Below are positions 1 to 13,129 of a stretch of DNA of 64,000 nt, piece after piece. A program made the translations under genes and the position numbers. Each line of letters begins with the position of its first letter. Positions within the stretch are counted from its first letter, which is position 1. This DNA is from Hemibagrus wyckioides (lineage: Eukaryota; Chordata; Actinopteri; Siluriformes; Bagridae): positions 16,265,157-16,329,156 of the forward strand of contig NC_080718.1 of NCBI RefSeq assembly GCF_019097595.1. The letters are read 5' to 3'. Under the pieces are notes generated by a model. That model saw only the letters and a list, made by a program, of their open reading frames with translations. It made no database searches and was not told where the DNA came from.

Positions 1-3000
1 TAAAGAGTCCAGACAGGTAAGCACATGACAATGAGCATCAGGGGCACTGCCATAATCAGCGACGGCAAAACTAACCTAATACAGTCTAAAATGCATACGC
101 ATGCATACATACAGTATATCACTAACTGAGCAGCTCTTACTGTAAAGTGGTTTATTTATTCATTTTTATAGAGCACTAGAGAATGGTTGGAGTGTGAGTT
201 TTTCCATGATTATTTTATTGTGGCCAGCTGTTCCACTATTCTATAAAAACACATCCCAGATATATCAGTCTAGTTTATGCTTCGATCACTTAGTTAGTTT
301 TGCTATAAACACATCAGCAGTAGAAGCTTGAGCAAAAAAAAAAAAAAAAAAGTAGAACCTGAATCAACACACAAAGGTGGTCTGTGTTGCTAAGCAACCA
401 GGCATCCTTCAAAGGAATAATAGTTAGTATTGTCATTACATTTCCCATCTGGGGACATTTTCACTCCAGGTTCCTGAGTGTTTGGCGTACATTTTTAAAG
501 CCTGAAAAACTGTGCAGTTTTGTAACCTAACTGTTGTTTGTATTCAGCTGAAAACCTGAAGGATGTAAAATGGGTCTACGTGTTGATGTCATGTTATTGT
601 GGAACTTAACGTCTCGTGTTGCAAATCAGCAACAAAGAATTTTAGACCTTTTCTTAAACTTGTTCAGAATCCATCATATTGTGTTATGTTCTCCTTCCAA
701 CTCAGCTGGAGTTTAGCTCCTGGAGTTGATCCAAGCCTGATTTATGTCATTAAATTTGGAGCTAATCATACACTGTGTGTGTGTGTGTGTGTGTGTGTGT
801 TGCTATCTGTAGCCTTTAATTTCAGTTAATCTTGTGCTCAGAGTCTATCACAGATCATGGTGTATGGATAAAAGGACTCTTATAAAACAGGGTGCAAGAT
901 AGTGTATGGTTATGATACAATATAGTAGCATCACCATACAATACAGTCAATGTTTTATTTTATCTTTAAACTGTCCAGTTTCAGTAAACCTAAGCTCATT
1001 CTAGCATCAGATTCCTCATCTTGGCTGACGTGCGTGGAACCCGATGAAGTGTTCTCCTTTCTGCCTCAATATTAGACATTCTAAGATGCTTTTCTAAGCA
1101 CAACATTAGTAAAGAGAGGTTATTTGAGTACCCACAGCCTTCCTGTCAGCTCAAACCAGTCTGGCCTATCCCTTCTCACCTCTTTCATCAACAAGGCGTT
1201 TTTACCTGCAGAGTTGTTCTTGTTTTTTTTTTTTTATGTCATTCTTGGTCATTTCTAAAGAATATTGTGTGTGAAAATCCCAGGAGAGCAGCAGTTTCCA
1301 TCTTTCACCTGCAGTTATCAGCATGATGTGTAGTGACGCCAGACATCCTGCCCCAAATACAGTAACCTAACCAGAAAAATTGCAATACCCCATGAAGTAA
1401 AGACTGGACATGCACAAACTGTTCCGAACAAGAATATTTGCTTTTAAAAAAAAAAAAAAAACCCTGCTATATATAAATATTGCATAAACAAAATTAAATT
1501 ATTTTCATTAAAGCTTTTAAAGCATAAAAGCATTCAAGTTTGAAAACACATTATCAATAACACTTACAGTCTAGCCTCACAGATAAATAATACCCCTTTC
1601 ATTTGTATTGACATGGGAGTACAGCGCAGAGGGCAGACAGTATATGTCCTCCTGTATGCTTCAGCATATAAGGTCCCTTGCTAAGGAAAAAGGAGCGAAC
1701 TCCACTTTGTGCATGGATCATCACTCAGTTTCACATCATTAGACGCTATCTTTCTCCAAGCTAATAATTCTCAGCTTATCTAATGGAACCTCATCCATCA
1801 CTCCTCAGTTCATTGCACAGGTCTGAGACATCTCTCTCTCTCTCTCTTTCTCTCACTCTCTTTTTCGGACCTAATGCATTCCTTTACTGTGGATCTGAGA
1901 GTTATTACTTAACACTAGAACATTTACAGAGACAAAAGTTGAGAAAACTGCAAACTGGAGTCTTACTTGTACTTTGTTTTAGCAGGATTGTTAAAGTGTG
2001 TGAGGGAAAAAAAGACAAAAGTTTCACATTTAAAGGACACCTCAGTAATTTGCTCTGAAATGAAATGTAGATTGCCAAAATGTACAGTACTGGTAAATTT
2101 TTCCACGAAGGGTTCCAAACAATGTGACTGTATCCTAATAATAAAGTTCCTCAATTAATATATTTGTAAATTATTAAACAGTTGTATTCCTTAAAACGGT
2201 GGAGTAGCTTGTGCTTAGCACCTTGCACCATGCAAATATGAATTAATTTAAAACATTCACTGTTCTTTATTTGTATATATGCAAAGGTCTACTATATAGT
2301 GCAAACGTCTTAGACACACTTAATACGTGTTTATTTTCCGCTTCCTGCAGTTAAAAAGGGAGGAAAAGGATGTTCAAACTTTGAAAACCAAACCATAAAG
2401 CAGGATATCTGTGGAAAAGGAACCTGCCAGATTTTTCAGCTTAAAGTGTTAAAGACTTAAAGCAAAGCCTTTGTTATGTTATGCTTTGGTTTCATTAATT
2501 CCTCATCACCCTCTTACTTACTTTGTATAGACAGAAATGCTAGAACAGTTCTCTGTTTTTCTTGCGTCTCTCACAATTAAGATGCACTGGGTAACTGAGC
2601 AAAAGAGGGATTGAAAATCATTGCCATTGGTAATTAAAAGTGTGGTCTTACCATTTTAGGCAAACGTTTTACACAGAATCCTCGGCGCAATCAGTCCTCT
2701 GATTGCCGTGCTCTGGTTTTTCTGTCTCTACAGAGTTCATTACTCAGCTTAACCAAAACCTGCTGCTTCATGCGGCTGCCAAGAAACACACACATACAGT
2801 CTCACGCAGTGTTGTATGCACAGGATATTACAGCATTTATAGATTCTGCTTGGGTGAAACAACACACTAAACACTTACTGGCTTCCATGCCTACTCTCAC
2901 AATTTATTGCATGGTTATAAAAATTGTAAACTGCTTCAAATGGATGATTTCATTTTATATTATGTAGACGGCAACATTTTCCAGCTTTATGCAATGGCAT

Positions 3001-3085
3001 TAGGCTCTGTTTTATTTCATGACTGTCTAACCAGTTTGAGTTGTACATTATAACTGGGGAGATTTATTATATTTCTGTCTAACAG
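1..3085. other. AT-rich non-coding flank
   Basis: No gene recognised. The stretch holds a decayed MITE (about 1010-1345, listed separately), a GT dinucleotide run at about 774-800, short poly-A/poly-T runs and a CT run near 1831-1863. Open frames here are short, low in complexity and lack splice context. Confidence 0.6.
1010..1345 (+). mobile_element. Decayed Tc1/mariner-type MITE, copy 1
   Basis: This shares word order with copies at 23030-23480 and 39061-39416: 'gatgcttttct', then 'gctcaaaccagtctgg', then 'catcaacaaggcgttt', then 'gtgtgaaaatcccaggag' and 'agcagtttc'. This arrangement matches a very common teleost MITE whose ends read 'actgaccactttattag'. Neither end is clear here, so it is an internal, decayed copy with no coding capacity. 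Confidence 0.5.
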
Positions 3086-3303
3086 AGATGGAAGCCCAGA
3101 GGACCGGCACTGCAGCACTTGGTCAGCGGTTTGTGTTTGGACAGCCAGCCCCCAGCAGGCCCGCCGGTTATCGCACAGTGCCGCCCCCAGATGGCCAGCC
3201 AATCCTGGGAGCCTCAGCTGGTCACCTGACTTTGAGACGGCGGGGTGAAGGAGAGCGAGAGGGAAGGAGTTTCGAAGGGTCGCAGAAGCTTGCTGTGCTT
3301 TAG
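3086..3303 (+). CDS. Possible terminal coding exon of an unidentified upstream gene
   Basis: A polypyrimidine stretch and acceptor (tctgtctaacag) precede a GC-rich open segment that starts with ATG at 3088 and stops at 3301-3303, about 71 residues rich in Gly, Pro and Arg. An AATAAA signal at about 4357 would give a 1-kb 3' UTR. The GC content contrasts with the AT-rich flanks. I do not recognise the peptide, and the antisense frames are also open, so this may be chance. If real, it is the 3' end of a + strand gene lying upstream of numb. Confidence 0.25.
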
Positions 3304-5809
3304 GGCCAAGAGGAACATGTCTGCACGCTGTTTTAGTTTGATGGTGCTGCTTTGAGACAAGTAAACCACGGCCATGTCCAAAAACCACTTTAGCACCTTT
3401 ACATCCTCTTTTGTCATTTTACCTCTGATCTTAAATAAGAGGCCAAAAAAAACCTCATATTTCTCATATTTGCAGGCTGCTTCTGTTCAGTCATGTTTAG
3501 ACCTGGTCGAGGTTTACAACATAAATGGGATTGTCCCTGGCTTACAGAAGAAGGTTGTAACATTTTGTTGTTTTGTTTTTTTTCCTGTTGTGTTGCTTAT
3601 GGACTCAAAGGGAAAGACTAGTTATGTATATTTATGCCTTTTACTGCCTTTGAGAACAGCCACTGAGCCTCCACCTGTATAATATCATTCCCTCATGTAG
3701 ATGATTTCCTAACACTTATTATTGAAGTCAGTGTTTCTCTTAAAGCAGCATTATTAAATATTTATCCATTCTGATCATCGAAGCCTTAGATAAATGGATA
3801 AAATACAATGCATCATGTGTACGTGCTTTAAAAGTCGTCTTTGGATTTTTCTTTTTAGACAACAGACAGGTTTTAATATGAGCTTTGTGCTTACAGCAGG
3901 TTCGAAAAACAGGCTTCACTGAGCTTGCCTGGTTGTAGCCAGCAGGTTGTAGCCTTGTGATCTTTCATCCATGATCCCTGGATACCTTGGACACCGAGTT
4001 TGGATACCCGATCTCTGAATTGCAGAAAGTAGCAAGAAATGAAACCTCTGAAAATTTAGAGCTGAAACTTTATCAAAGAATGAACATGAGAATGTAGCAG
4101 AATTTGAAAGTATTATGAAGCTGTATATAAATCTGGGCTAACAACTTCATTTAGGTTTAATTTTAGATCACTTGCAAGTGCTTATAATGATTTACGATTC
4201 TGCATGGTACTGTGAAGCACCACAAAAAAAGAAGACATTTGTAATGTCACATCCAAAGACCTTGTTTTTGTTTACATTTGTTTGCCATCATTTTGTAAAT
4301 ACTTAAACCTATTTCTTTGCAATCATGAACAAAGTGAGAACTCTTGTAAGTTGAAAAATAAAGTCTATAGCCCAGAAAACTGATCTTTCCTTATACTGTA
4401 ATGGTTTAGAAAAGACGATGATGATGATGATTATTATTATTATTATTTTTATTATTAGTAGTAGTAGTAGTAGTGTGCATAAGATTATAATTGTATTATC
4501 TTCAACCACAAGATGACTTAGATTGAACTTTACTTTTTTATTTTAATAATTAAGTTACCCTGGATATAGCCAGAAATAACTGTTTAATTTATTATACAGA
4601 TATTGGCATGAATTATAATTATTTAGTTTGCATTTTGCCTGAATTTGCTCTTCAGTTGATTTATTTTAGTGTAGTTCTGTATTTGGCCGCTAGGTGGAAA
4701 GCTCTCATCAAAAATAGAAGATTTTATTCGGTCTGCTCTCCAGAATCAAAGTCAAATCAACAGATTCAGATTCCATGCTGCAAAATCTTTAAAATATATA
4801 AGAAAAACTTGTGCATGGTGTTGAAATGGCATTCCCATATTCGATAAACGAATAGATTCGTAAACATCAGCGGTGTCGTACAATGCTCTGCTATTCACAT
4901 TGCGTTATATTTTCCAAATATGCCTGATGGTATGTCTGCTTTCAAATGACTTCATAACTCTGTCTGTCTTAAACTTTACCATTTATACTATATCTACTTT
5001 ATTTATATATACCGTTTATATCTACTTCTCAATCTCCATAGTCCATCTTCTTCCCCAGAATTTTACAATATGGCCAGTAAACATCTGCTTCTGTTGTCCC
5101 ATGATCCTGGCACTTTCTCACAGCTGGCTGTTGACACATTGGTATTTAAAGGTCACCTCAGAGGTCGTTGTGACCTATGGATCAAATGGCCCTCAGGGTG
5201 AACGTCTGAATCTCAAATGAAAGACATGATGCTAAATTTGGAATACTACTGTCTCTCTCAAAAGCAATATGAAGGTGTATTCAGATGGGGAGCTTAAAAA
5301 TGAACGCAGTCTGCTTAATCACAGCTTTACAGCCACGGGGAGAAAGTCATTTTGTGGTCCAGTTGATTTGTGTGGACACTAAACAGAAAAAAAAAACATG
5401 AGAGTTTTGCTGTACAAACATTGCTAGAGTTTTTTGTCACCTATCAGAAAAAAGTAACTTAAAATGACTTTTTATGGAGTTGTGTGGCCCCACGACAGTT
5501 TTAATGATTCAGGATCGAAATTGCTTAAGGTATGTCACTGCTATTTTTTTAATCCAAATCATAGGATTTTAGCCAAATTCAAAGCATCATGTAAAGCAAG
5601 CATTATGAATGACACTATTCAGTGGCACACATACTTATTATTAAATTATGGTAAAGGATCTGCTCTCGGCGATGTCATCAATGCTAATATTTTCAGAAAG
5701 AGAACAGAGACCACAAGGACATTTGGAAATAGCACCCTTTAGTGTCTACTTAAACAGGACTGAGTAGGCCTATGGTTCATTTAAAAATGAACATCAAGAG
5801 TAGCCAAAT

Positions 5810-5880
<71 letters not shown>
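3304..5880. other. Non-coding stretch upstream of numb
   Basis: No gene recognised. If 3086-3303 is a real last exon, the first kilobase would be its 3' UTR, with AATAAA at about 4357. The rest is AT-rich and includes GAT/ATT/AGT trinucleotide runs at about 4418-4475 and a GATA tetranucleotide array at about 5812-5883. Confidence 0.5.
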
Positions 5881-6325
<445 letters not shown>

Positions 6326-6399
6326 TTTCTTTTGCAATTTTGAAAAATTGTAACATATTTTCTTTGGTCATCTAATTTTTTATTTTTTTAACCCTGACC

Positions 6400-6700
6400 A
6401 GGATGTAGATGAAGGGGCGGGGGGTTGCTATGAGCCGTGGTTTCGATGAAGGAGCGAGCGGGGCGTTAATAACGTGGTCTGTTTTTATATGAGGGCGGGG
6501 CTGAATCTGGCGGTTATCTGGATGGAGGCGTGGCCGACACTGTCCAGGCTATAGTTTAGGGGCGGGACTAGAATAGTAGCGTGTGGCGTTATTCTGTGTC
6601 CGGTATGTAGATGAGGGCGGGGCGTTGCTAAGGAAGGGCGAGGTTTGGTTGAACCGGGCTACCAGCGGCAGGCAGTGTACCCAGACAAGCAGGTGAAACG
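6400..6700 (+). promoter_or_regulatory. numb: Probable numb promoter, GC-box rich
   Basis: A CpG-rich island stands out in otherwise AT-rich DNA. GGGCGG-type GC boxes occur near 6414, 6494, 6560 and 6615, and no strong TATA box is placed just before a clear start. It lies directly upstream of a strong splice donor (aacag/gtaagt, 6847/6848). The layout fits a TATA-less vertebrate promoter driving the untranslated first exon of numb. The transcription start cannot be fixed from sequence alone. Confidence 0.5.
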
Positions 6701-6847
6701 GGCGGTGTAGGATTACTTTCTTCTGAGGGACGGAACGTCTTAGAAATCGACGCGAATCTCTGGAACATATATTTACATCCGGTGTGATTTCGCCCCCTCT
6801 GATACCTGAACACGGATAGGCCGAACTCTGCTGATTTTGCTGAACAG
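6640..6847 (+). other. numb: Candidate untranslated first exon of numb
   Basis: This segment follows the GC-box island and ends in a near-consensus donor, 'gctgaacag' followed by 'gtaagtg'. It carries no long frame continuing into the first coding exon, whose acceptor at 35248-35249 lies 15 nt before the numb ATG. Numb genes normally have untranslated 5' exons. The 5' limit given is a guess; only the 3' limit is supported. Assignment to numb assumes no other promoter lies nearer to 35250. Confidence 0.4.
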
Positions 6848-7547
6848 GTAAGTGAACTTGGACCGGACAGGTCAAACTCACCGCCTGCATGGAAACAACG
6901 ATGATGATATGATTAGCCAACTAGCGATACTGTTTAGCCAACGGAACTGGTAGCTAATTACACAGGTCCGACTTGTTGACCGCGGGCACGCTGAGTCCTG
7001 GCCTCTCGGCAGCTAATGCCCGTGTAGAGGACTTGGTTTGGCTAAAACACATGCGAGTGTGTGGCTATCTTTTTTTTTGGAAGCTAACTTGTCCGTGTAA
7101 TACAGCTGGTTACATTAAGCTAGCCGTAGCGTTTCATTTCTTTGGCGAGTTACGGCTGCCAGTGACAGCTAATTTTCTGGTTCCCACCAAGTGTTTACTC
7201 GCGGATGTTCAGTAAACAAGCTAGCAATCTGTAACCTACACTCAAACTACGCAATAATAAACTGCCATATATTAGCTAAGTTAGCTAGCCAGCCAGATAT
7301 ATTGAGCGGTAAGGTCCTGCTGATGGCCTGAAGACTGCAGAACTATTAAATTTGCTAATGTTTTATTAGTTGTTTTATAACTAACTGGTTATTTAGTTGT
7401 CTGTATTTGACGTAAAGGAAAGTTTGCAATGACAAACTATAATCTGCTTTTAAATGCTAGCTAAGTGGACTAGCTTCCCTCACCTGGCGCAGCACAAATC
7501 TTTTTCCTGCATAACTTCACTCTACATGGTGCAACTTTAAATGTAGA

Positions 7548-7549
<2 letters not shown>

Positions 7550-7611
<62 letters not shown>
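7550..7611. repeat. TA dinucleotide microsatellite
   Basis: About 31 uninterrupted TA units. Long open frames across it are translations of the repeat. Confidence 0.95.
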
Positions 7612-8514
7612 TGTATTTGAATCACAGGAAAAATGTCACTTTGCCTCACAGACACTTTCCCTGACTAGCTCTTCTCTCACATGCTGTTTCACCTAGTGGT
7701 TTGATGGGATTTTTTTCCCCCGTTAAATGAATTAATTCTTGACTTTGTGAGAGCTTTGAAATCCAATTCATGGTGGACTGAAGTCCATGCAAGCTCCAGA
7801 TAAGATTACAAGATTGCTACAAAGGTCGTAAGTGATGTAGCTCCGTTTGAACCCAACAACCAGACAGCAGCAGCAATGTGGTGCTTTATGTGAAGTGAGT
7901 CTGTCACTGAAGTCCTCCTTCCTCCTCCTCCTCATTTGTTTGGAAACGACACTGCAATAGCTCTGGTTCTGTTAACTAGGCAATGTTTTCCAAGGTAAAG
8001 GTGCTTTTCACAAACAGTGGCTGTTTTTAATAGCCAAAAGTCTGCTGGTGTGTGGAGCAAACCTGCAGGTGTAGTGTTTCAACAGTGGAAGAAAAATAAT
8101 GCAACTTGACCTCATCAGTCTTTTAGGCCCAAATACAAGAGATCATCTAAAATCCAGACATGTCATATTAATGGACTGAAATAAAGAGACTCTTATCTGC
8201 TTGCTTTAGTAGCAGTCCAATGCTACGCTCAACAGTTAATGATTATAATGGTAGAAATCTGCACTCTGCCCAAACTTTGTTTATCAGTGGCTATGTATAC
8301 GTGCAAAGGTTTTCAATTCAGAGTGTGGGTTTCTCACCGACTCTGTATGTGTATCCTAAACCGGACCGTCTGCAGACCGACATCATTAATGATCTGTAAT
8401 TACTTGTTATTAATTACTGTTACTTGCAGTCCAGCCCAAAGGTATGTGTAACATGTACTTACACACGTTTTATTACACCCAGAACACCTTGTGATCTGGA
8501 TACACGTGTTAGAT

Positions 8515-8665
8515 TGTGAAAATATTCACACAAGGGTTAACATGACTGTTAGTCTAAAGCGTAATGATTTATCAAGAGAGATAAATTCAACGTCTCATAA
8601 ATTCCGATTGAGATTGTTAGTTATCAGATGGGATTATTAAAATAAATATTTATTAGGAGGTAGAG
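8515..8665 (+). repeat. Diverged direct repeat, left partner
   Basis: It shares ordered words with 9566-9752: 'tattcacacaagggttaac' against 'tttcacacacggattaac', 'ctcataaatt', 'gggattattaa' against 'aggattattaa', and 'tttattagg'. The two partners flank the 745-bp repeat copy at 8683-9425. Identity is visibly low, so this is an old duplication or two copies of an unnamed dispersed repeat. Confidence 0.45.
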
Positions 8666-8682
8666 GAATCTCTCTCTCTATC

Positions 8683-9540
8683 CTGTCAATCACAGTGACA
8701 CTAGCCAATCACAGGCAAGTGCGAGCAGAAGATAGATCTTTCCTCCAAGTGTGTTACTCCGCCCTGTGACGCAGCAGTGTGATATGATGTGGTTTGTGTA
8801 TTTCAGACTGTGTGATTGGTAGCTGGTGTATGATGGAGGAGCGCTGGCTGATGGGAATTGGCAGGTGACTAAATTGGTGGGAAAATCCACTAGCTGGTTG
8901 TGTCATTGGCTAATTATGGAGCTGATTATTCTGACCCTGTAAACACGGGGTTGTTTGGGGACAAGTAAATAAGCCAACAGAAGGTGCTGTCCTCAACCCC
9001 TCGCTGTCTTGTAATCTGTCCAGTTTGCTGAGTCATTGCTCACTTAGATCATCAGATCTGGACTTTTGTAGGTCTGGATGTAGTTCTGTCTAACAGAACA
9101 GTGTTTTTTTTTTGTGATCTACCTCAAATATATGGTGTAAATGATAAGGATATTATACTTCTGTGATATTTAATATTTCCAATAAATTGCAATAGCTCCT
9201 GAAATGTTGGAAGTCATGCTTTATGAAAGCCATGTGTGTGTAAGTCTGTTCATCCCCTTGACCCTGGCTAAGAAACTAGCACAGTCACTTCATCTTTCTC
9301 TGGGAAACTCTTTCCCTCTCTCACTGCTGTGAAGTGTCCAGTTCACATCCCTGCTGTCTGCACTTCCTGAACTATCAGCGAGGACATTTTCAGAAAACTC
9401 TCACATACATGGGATGGGAAGTGCGAGATTCGGCTGCTTTTTTTGGTGTCTTGATTTCAGGTGTGCGTTGTAACATTTCCTGTTTCTTAATACTTGTTTA
9501 GTCATGCCTGCTTACCTCCCAGAAAGACCTGCTGGTTTTA
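8683..9540 (+). repeat. Long direct repeat, copy A (partner at 13130-13985)
   Basis: From about 8690 to 9425 it is nearly identical to 13132-13873. I count only about four substitutions and a handful of small indels over roughly 740 bp. From 9425 to 9540 similarity falls to an estimated 80-85%. The unit contains several CCAAT/ATTGG boxes ('agccaatcac', 'gtgattggtag', 'gtcattggcta'), a TATA-like 'aagtaaataagcc' and an AATAAA near 9180. That is a promoter- or LTR-like composition, with no open frame. It could be a solo LTR, another dispersed element or a local duplication. Confidence 0.85.
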
Positions 9541-9565
9541 TGGTTTAATTCAATAGGATGATTTT

Positions 9566-9752
9566 TAGATAATGAAATATTTCACACACGGATTAACGTG
9601 ATTGTTATTCTTCTGTTTCATTAATTATCAAAAAAGTTTCCCATCTCATTCAAGCAAATAAACATTTTGTTCGGTATTCCGATCAAATTTTTCATTCTCA
9701 TAAATTTTAATTGTGCTAATAATCAAATAGGATTATTAACAGATTTATTAGG
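9566..9752 (+). repeat. Diverged direct repeat, right partner
   Basis: Partner of 8515-8665 with the same order of shared words, lying immediately right of the long repeat copy A. No coding capacity. Confidence 0.45.
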
Positions 9753-11063
9753 GTTTTTTTTTGTCAGCATGGTGTCATAGAAACAGACTGAGGATTGGAG
9801 GATTCTGAATATTGAATCAGGAACATGCCTCATTATTTCTTATTTTGCAGGTGAGCATTCAGGGTGTTAGAGCCTCTACTTGTGCCTAGCAGCAGCTTAG
9901 CGAATAGTGACAAGAGACGAAGCTGTGTGGAGCACCGAGAGACATACTGAGACCTTCCTGCTGCCCACTGAGCCAGTCTTCAACACGCTGACAGATCGCA
10001 GGCGTCACACCCTCACACTCCGCTGCACAATTATGGCGCAGTCCTGGAGCAGGCTTCTAAGATGGTACTTTGATTCGATCTTAACATGACTCGCATCAGC
10101 CAGCTAACATTGAAGTAAAGCAAATGAGGCATTGCTTGGTTGTTTTACCCTCCTCGGTGGCATCAGTGGTTTGCTTCTACTTTGCATTAGCGTTAGGTCT
10201 CATAAGCAAGGATTTGCTCAGAAAATGTCTCGTCAGCCTGCAAAATTAAGTTCATAAACATGTTCTTGGGATCAGTAGAGCTTAAACAAATAGACATGTG
10301 TATGCGCAAAAATTCTATTTCAGCTTTTCGGTGTCATAAATGACGGGAAGGCAGCACCAGAGGAGTGTTCAGACTCGCCCAGTTAAATATAGATAGAAAG
10401 ACAACAAAAAAATAAACCACATGCTTAAATGCCATAAAGAGATTACGTTACGACACAAAGGATGGGCCGTAGACACGGTGTGAAGGAGGGTTGGGGCATG
10501 TACTGTATGATTGCAATGTACTATATGGTTTTGAACATGAAGGAACTGGCAGGATGATTGAATGACTAATGACCCTGAAGCACCAGAAGAAGATTCTATC
10601 TGTTTTTCTCACAGACACCGAAGCAGAAATATAGCAAGACTCTGACATCAGTGAGGTCTTTCTTCATATTTGTAGATGCCAGTGTGCTCTGAAAAATGTT
10701 CTTCCACAATACAGTTTTATTGTAATATATAAAGTTAACAGTATTTGCATGTGGTAACTGCCTTGTCTTCTTCACTGCCCTTTATTCACATTAGACTGGG
10801 TGAGTTGGATTAGAAAACAGACAGTAATTGAGTTATGATCATGCTCAAATCATAGATGTTTATTCTATTTAGCATATTAAGGAAGGAAATACTGCTATCT
10901 TGTCATCTTAATGATCGCTAATGGAGCACAGTTGAGATGAGAGCAATCCGTCTGTGTCTTTTGTCCAGGTTCCTGCCTCTTTTTTTGTGTGTATGAAACA
11001 GTTCACATTCAAATATAAAAGCAACAAATGTCGTAATTCTGTTATTAGATGTGTTTTAATGTA

Positions 11064-11595
11064 CAGTGGAACCTCTGCATACGAATTCCCTCCCTTACGA
11101 ATTTTCGCCTTAAGAGTTAAAATCTTGCTAAAAATTTGCGTCGGCCTATGAACGAAGGAACAAACGAACCGGACTAATTTGCTCATACATCCGGGAGCTG
11201 TTCAAAACTTGTTTGCGTCAGTGGAAAGCCAACCGGAGCAAGTTTATGAATTTACGAGATTGTTTTGTCAGAAAAAGCTGTTTTGAAAGAGTCAACCCAT
11301 GATACCAGTGTTGCCTTTGGCATACGTTCAATTCTACATGATTTTTCGGGCGTTTTTTTTGTTGTTGACGGATTAGTGGCGTGGCTGGTCTGTTCTATTT
11401 TCAGCCCAAGCTTAGTGGCACGACTTCCTGTGAGGAGCCTTGACATGGAATGCTTGGCTTGGGTCAGTTCTTTGTAAGCAGCCATACAGTTTACATACGC
11501 TTCGTATTGGTAATATTTTTGGGTGGCTGGAACGGATGACAGATTTTTGCCTCACCTCCAGAACGAATTAAAATTCATATGCTGAGGTTCCACTG
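11064..11595. mobile_element. Pogo/Tigger-like MITE, copy 1
   Basis: It begins with 'cagtggaacctctgcatacg' and ends with the near-inverse 'catatgctgaggttccactg', flanked on both sides by TA. Terminal inverted repeats beginning CAGTGG and a TA target duplication indicate the Tc1/mariner superfamily, most like pogo/Tigger non-autonomous elements. At 532 bp it carries no transposase. A related copy lies at 14700-15237. Confidence 0.8.
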
Positions 11596-12873
11596 TATTG
11601 AGAATTTTTAAATACTGTGCGCCAATGCTGGTTTATGAACTAGTAGGCTTGTGAAGTTGTTATTGCTTTTATTCACTCGTATTGCATGAAAATGTCAAAA
11701 TAAATAAATTAGATCTGAGCTTGGAGTTCTCTTTCAGGACTCTGAAATTAAGTGAAAATGTCCAGCATTCAACATGTGGGCAAAATATAACCCGATTTAT
11801 TTTTTTGTAGCAAGTAAAACGCTTTTTTTTTTCCATCCTCTTGTTAAATGTTTTTGAAAGACATTGTATGTCACTGTATAAGGATCAGTCACAGCCGTAA
11901 AGTTGTCGTGGGTATTGACATGCTTCCTTTTAAGGCATTAAAGCTTATATAAATTTTATTTCAAACTTTTTGCGTGGGAAAAATACGTTTGGGATTCCTG
12001 GGTATGACAGTAATCCAAGACGCAGAGCTCATCATTCTGGAGCTTTTTGCTGACTGGGAAGTGTAATGGTTGTGGTTTTTACTTTGATTTCATTTGCCTA
12101 ATGTGAAGTTTTGTTGTGTGGTTTTTTTTTTTTTTTTTTTTTATTCCTTCCTGTTTGCTGCAGATATGATTTCCCCCCCCCCAAACGGATCAAGGTTTCA
12201 CTCATTTTCCATAAAGCGTATGCTATTAAATAATTTCACATAACCCTCCAGGTGCCATCTTGGCAGATTGATAACATGTGGGGTCAGAGAAATTATTCAA
12301 TGTAAATTTGGGTTGGGGGGAAGGGGGGGGCGGGTTGGTGCACAATTCTCACTTCAAAGTGGAACCTAATCAACATCTAGACACATGGTGTGATTTCCGC
12401 AGATAAATCTTGTGTGCAGCCGCAGTTGTACAGCTTTGCTGGTGTCACATGAGGGTGTGTACTACTTTGGATTTAGTTCCCTGGTAACAGTGGCAGTTGC
12501 TGGGCAAGCTGTAGGGATCAGAGCCGTCTGCTCCGGCGGCGTGTCCAGGGGAACATCTTTCTGATGTGTAAACATGAGCGAGGCATATTTTATAAACGCG
12601 ACTGACCAGCCTGTTGTCTTGATGACTAGTCGACTAATCTGTCTAGAGGAAGCTCTGCGAAGCACCGTATCATTAAGCTTACTTGGGAGAGTATCCACCC
12701 CACAGTCTGACACATTGCTTAGGGATGTGTGGACTCAGCACACAGCCTTGAATATCTAACACACACGGGATGAGTCATCAACAAAAAAAAAAAAGAAAAG
12801 AAATTGTCTCGTGCCAAAAAACATCACCGATACCAACTGGTCCTTTAATACCAGCGTCCCCACCCTGAAATAT

Positions 12874-12876
12874 CTC

Positions 12877-12942
<66 letters not shown>
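12874..12942. repeat. CTAT tetranucleotide microsatellite
   Basis: About 17 tandem CTAT units. Confidence 0.95.
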
Positions 12943-13129
12943 AGAATAAAAGAAAATCTTGTCAGCTCTGGAGCACTCAGTTGTTATATTTTGCCACATC
13001 CAACTGAAAACATGGACCAACTGCTTGAAATTATATGAACATTAGAGACACCATTATGTTCAGTGGTGTTGATATAAAAATTAATTGTATTTCTCTCTCT
13101 CTCTCTCTCTCTCCCCCTCTCTCTCTCTT

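Noticed and set aside
3017..3388. 123-codon minus-strand frame opposite the candidate exon
   Set aside because: No recognisable domain and no splice or start context. The + strand reading has the acceptor and polyadenylation context.
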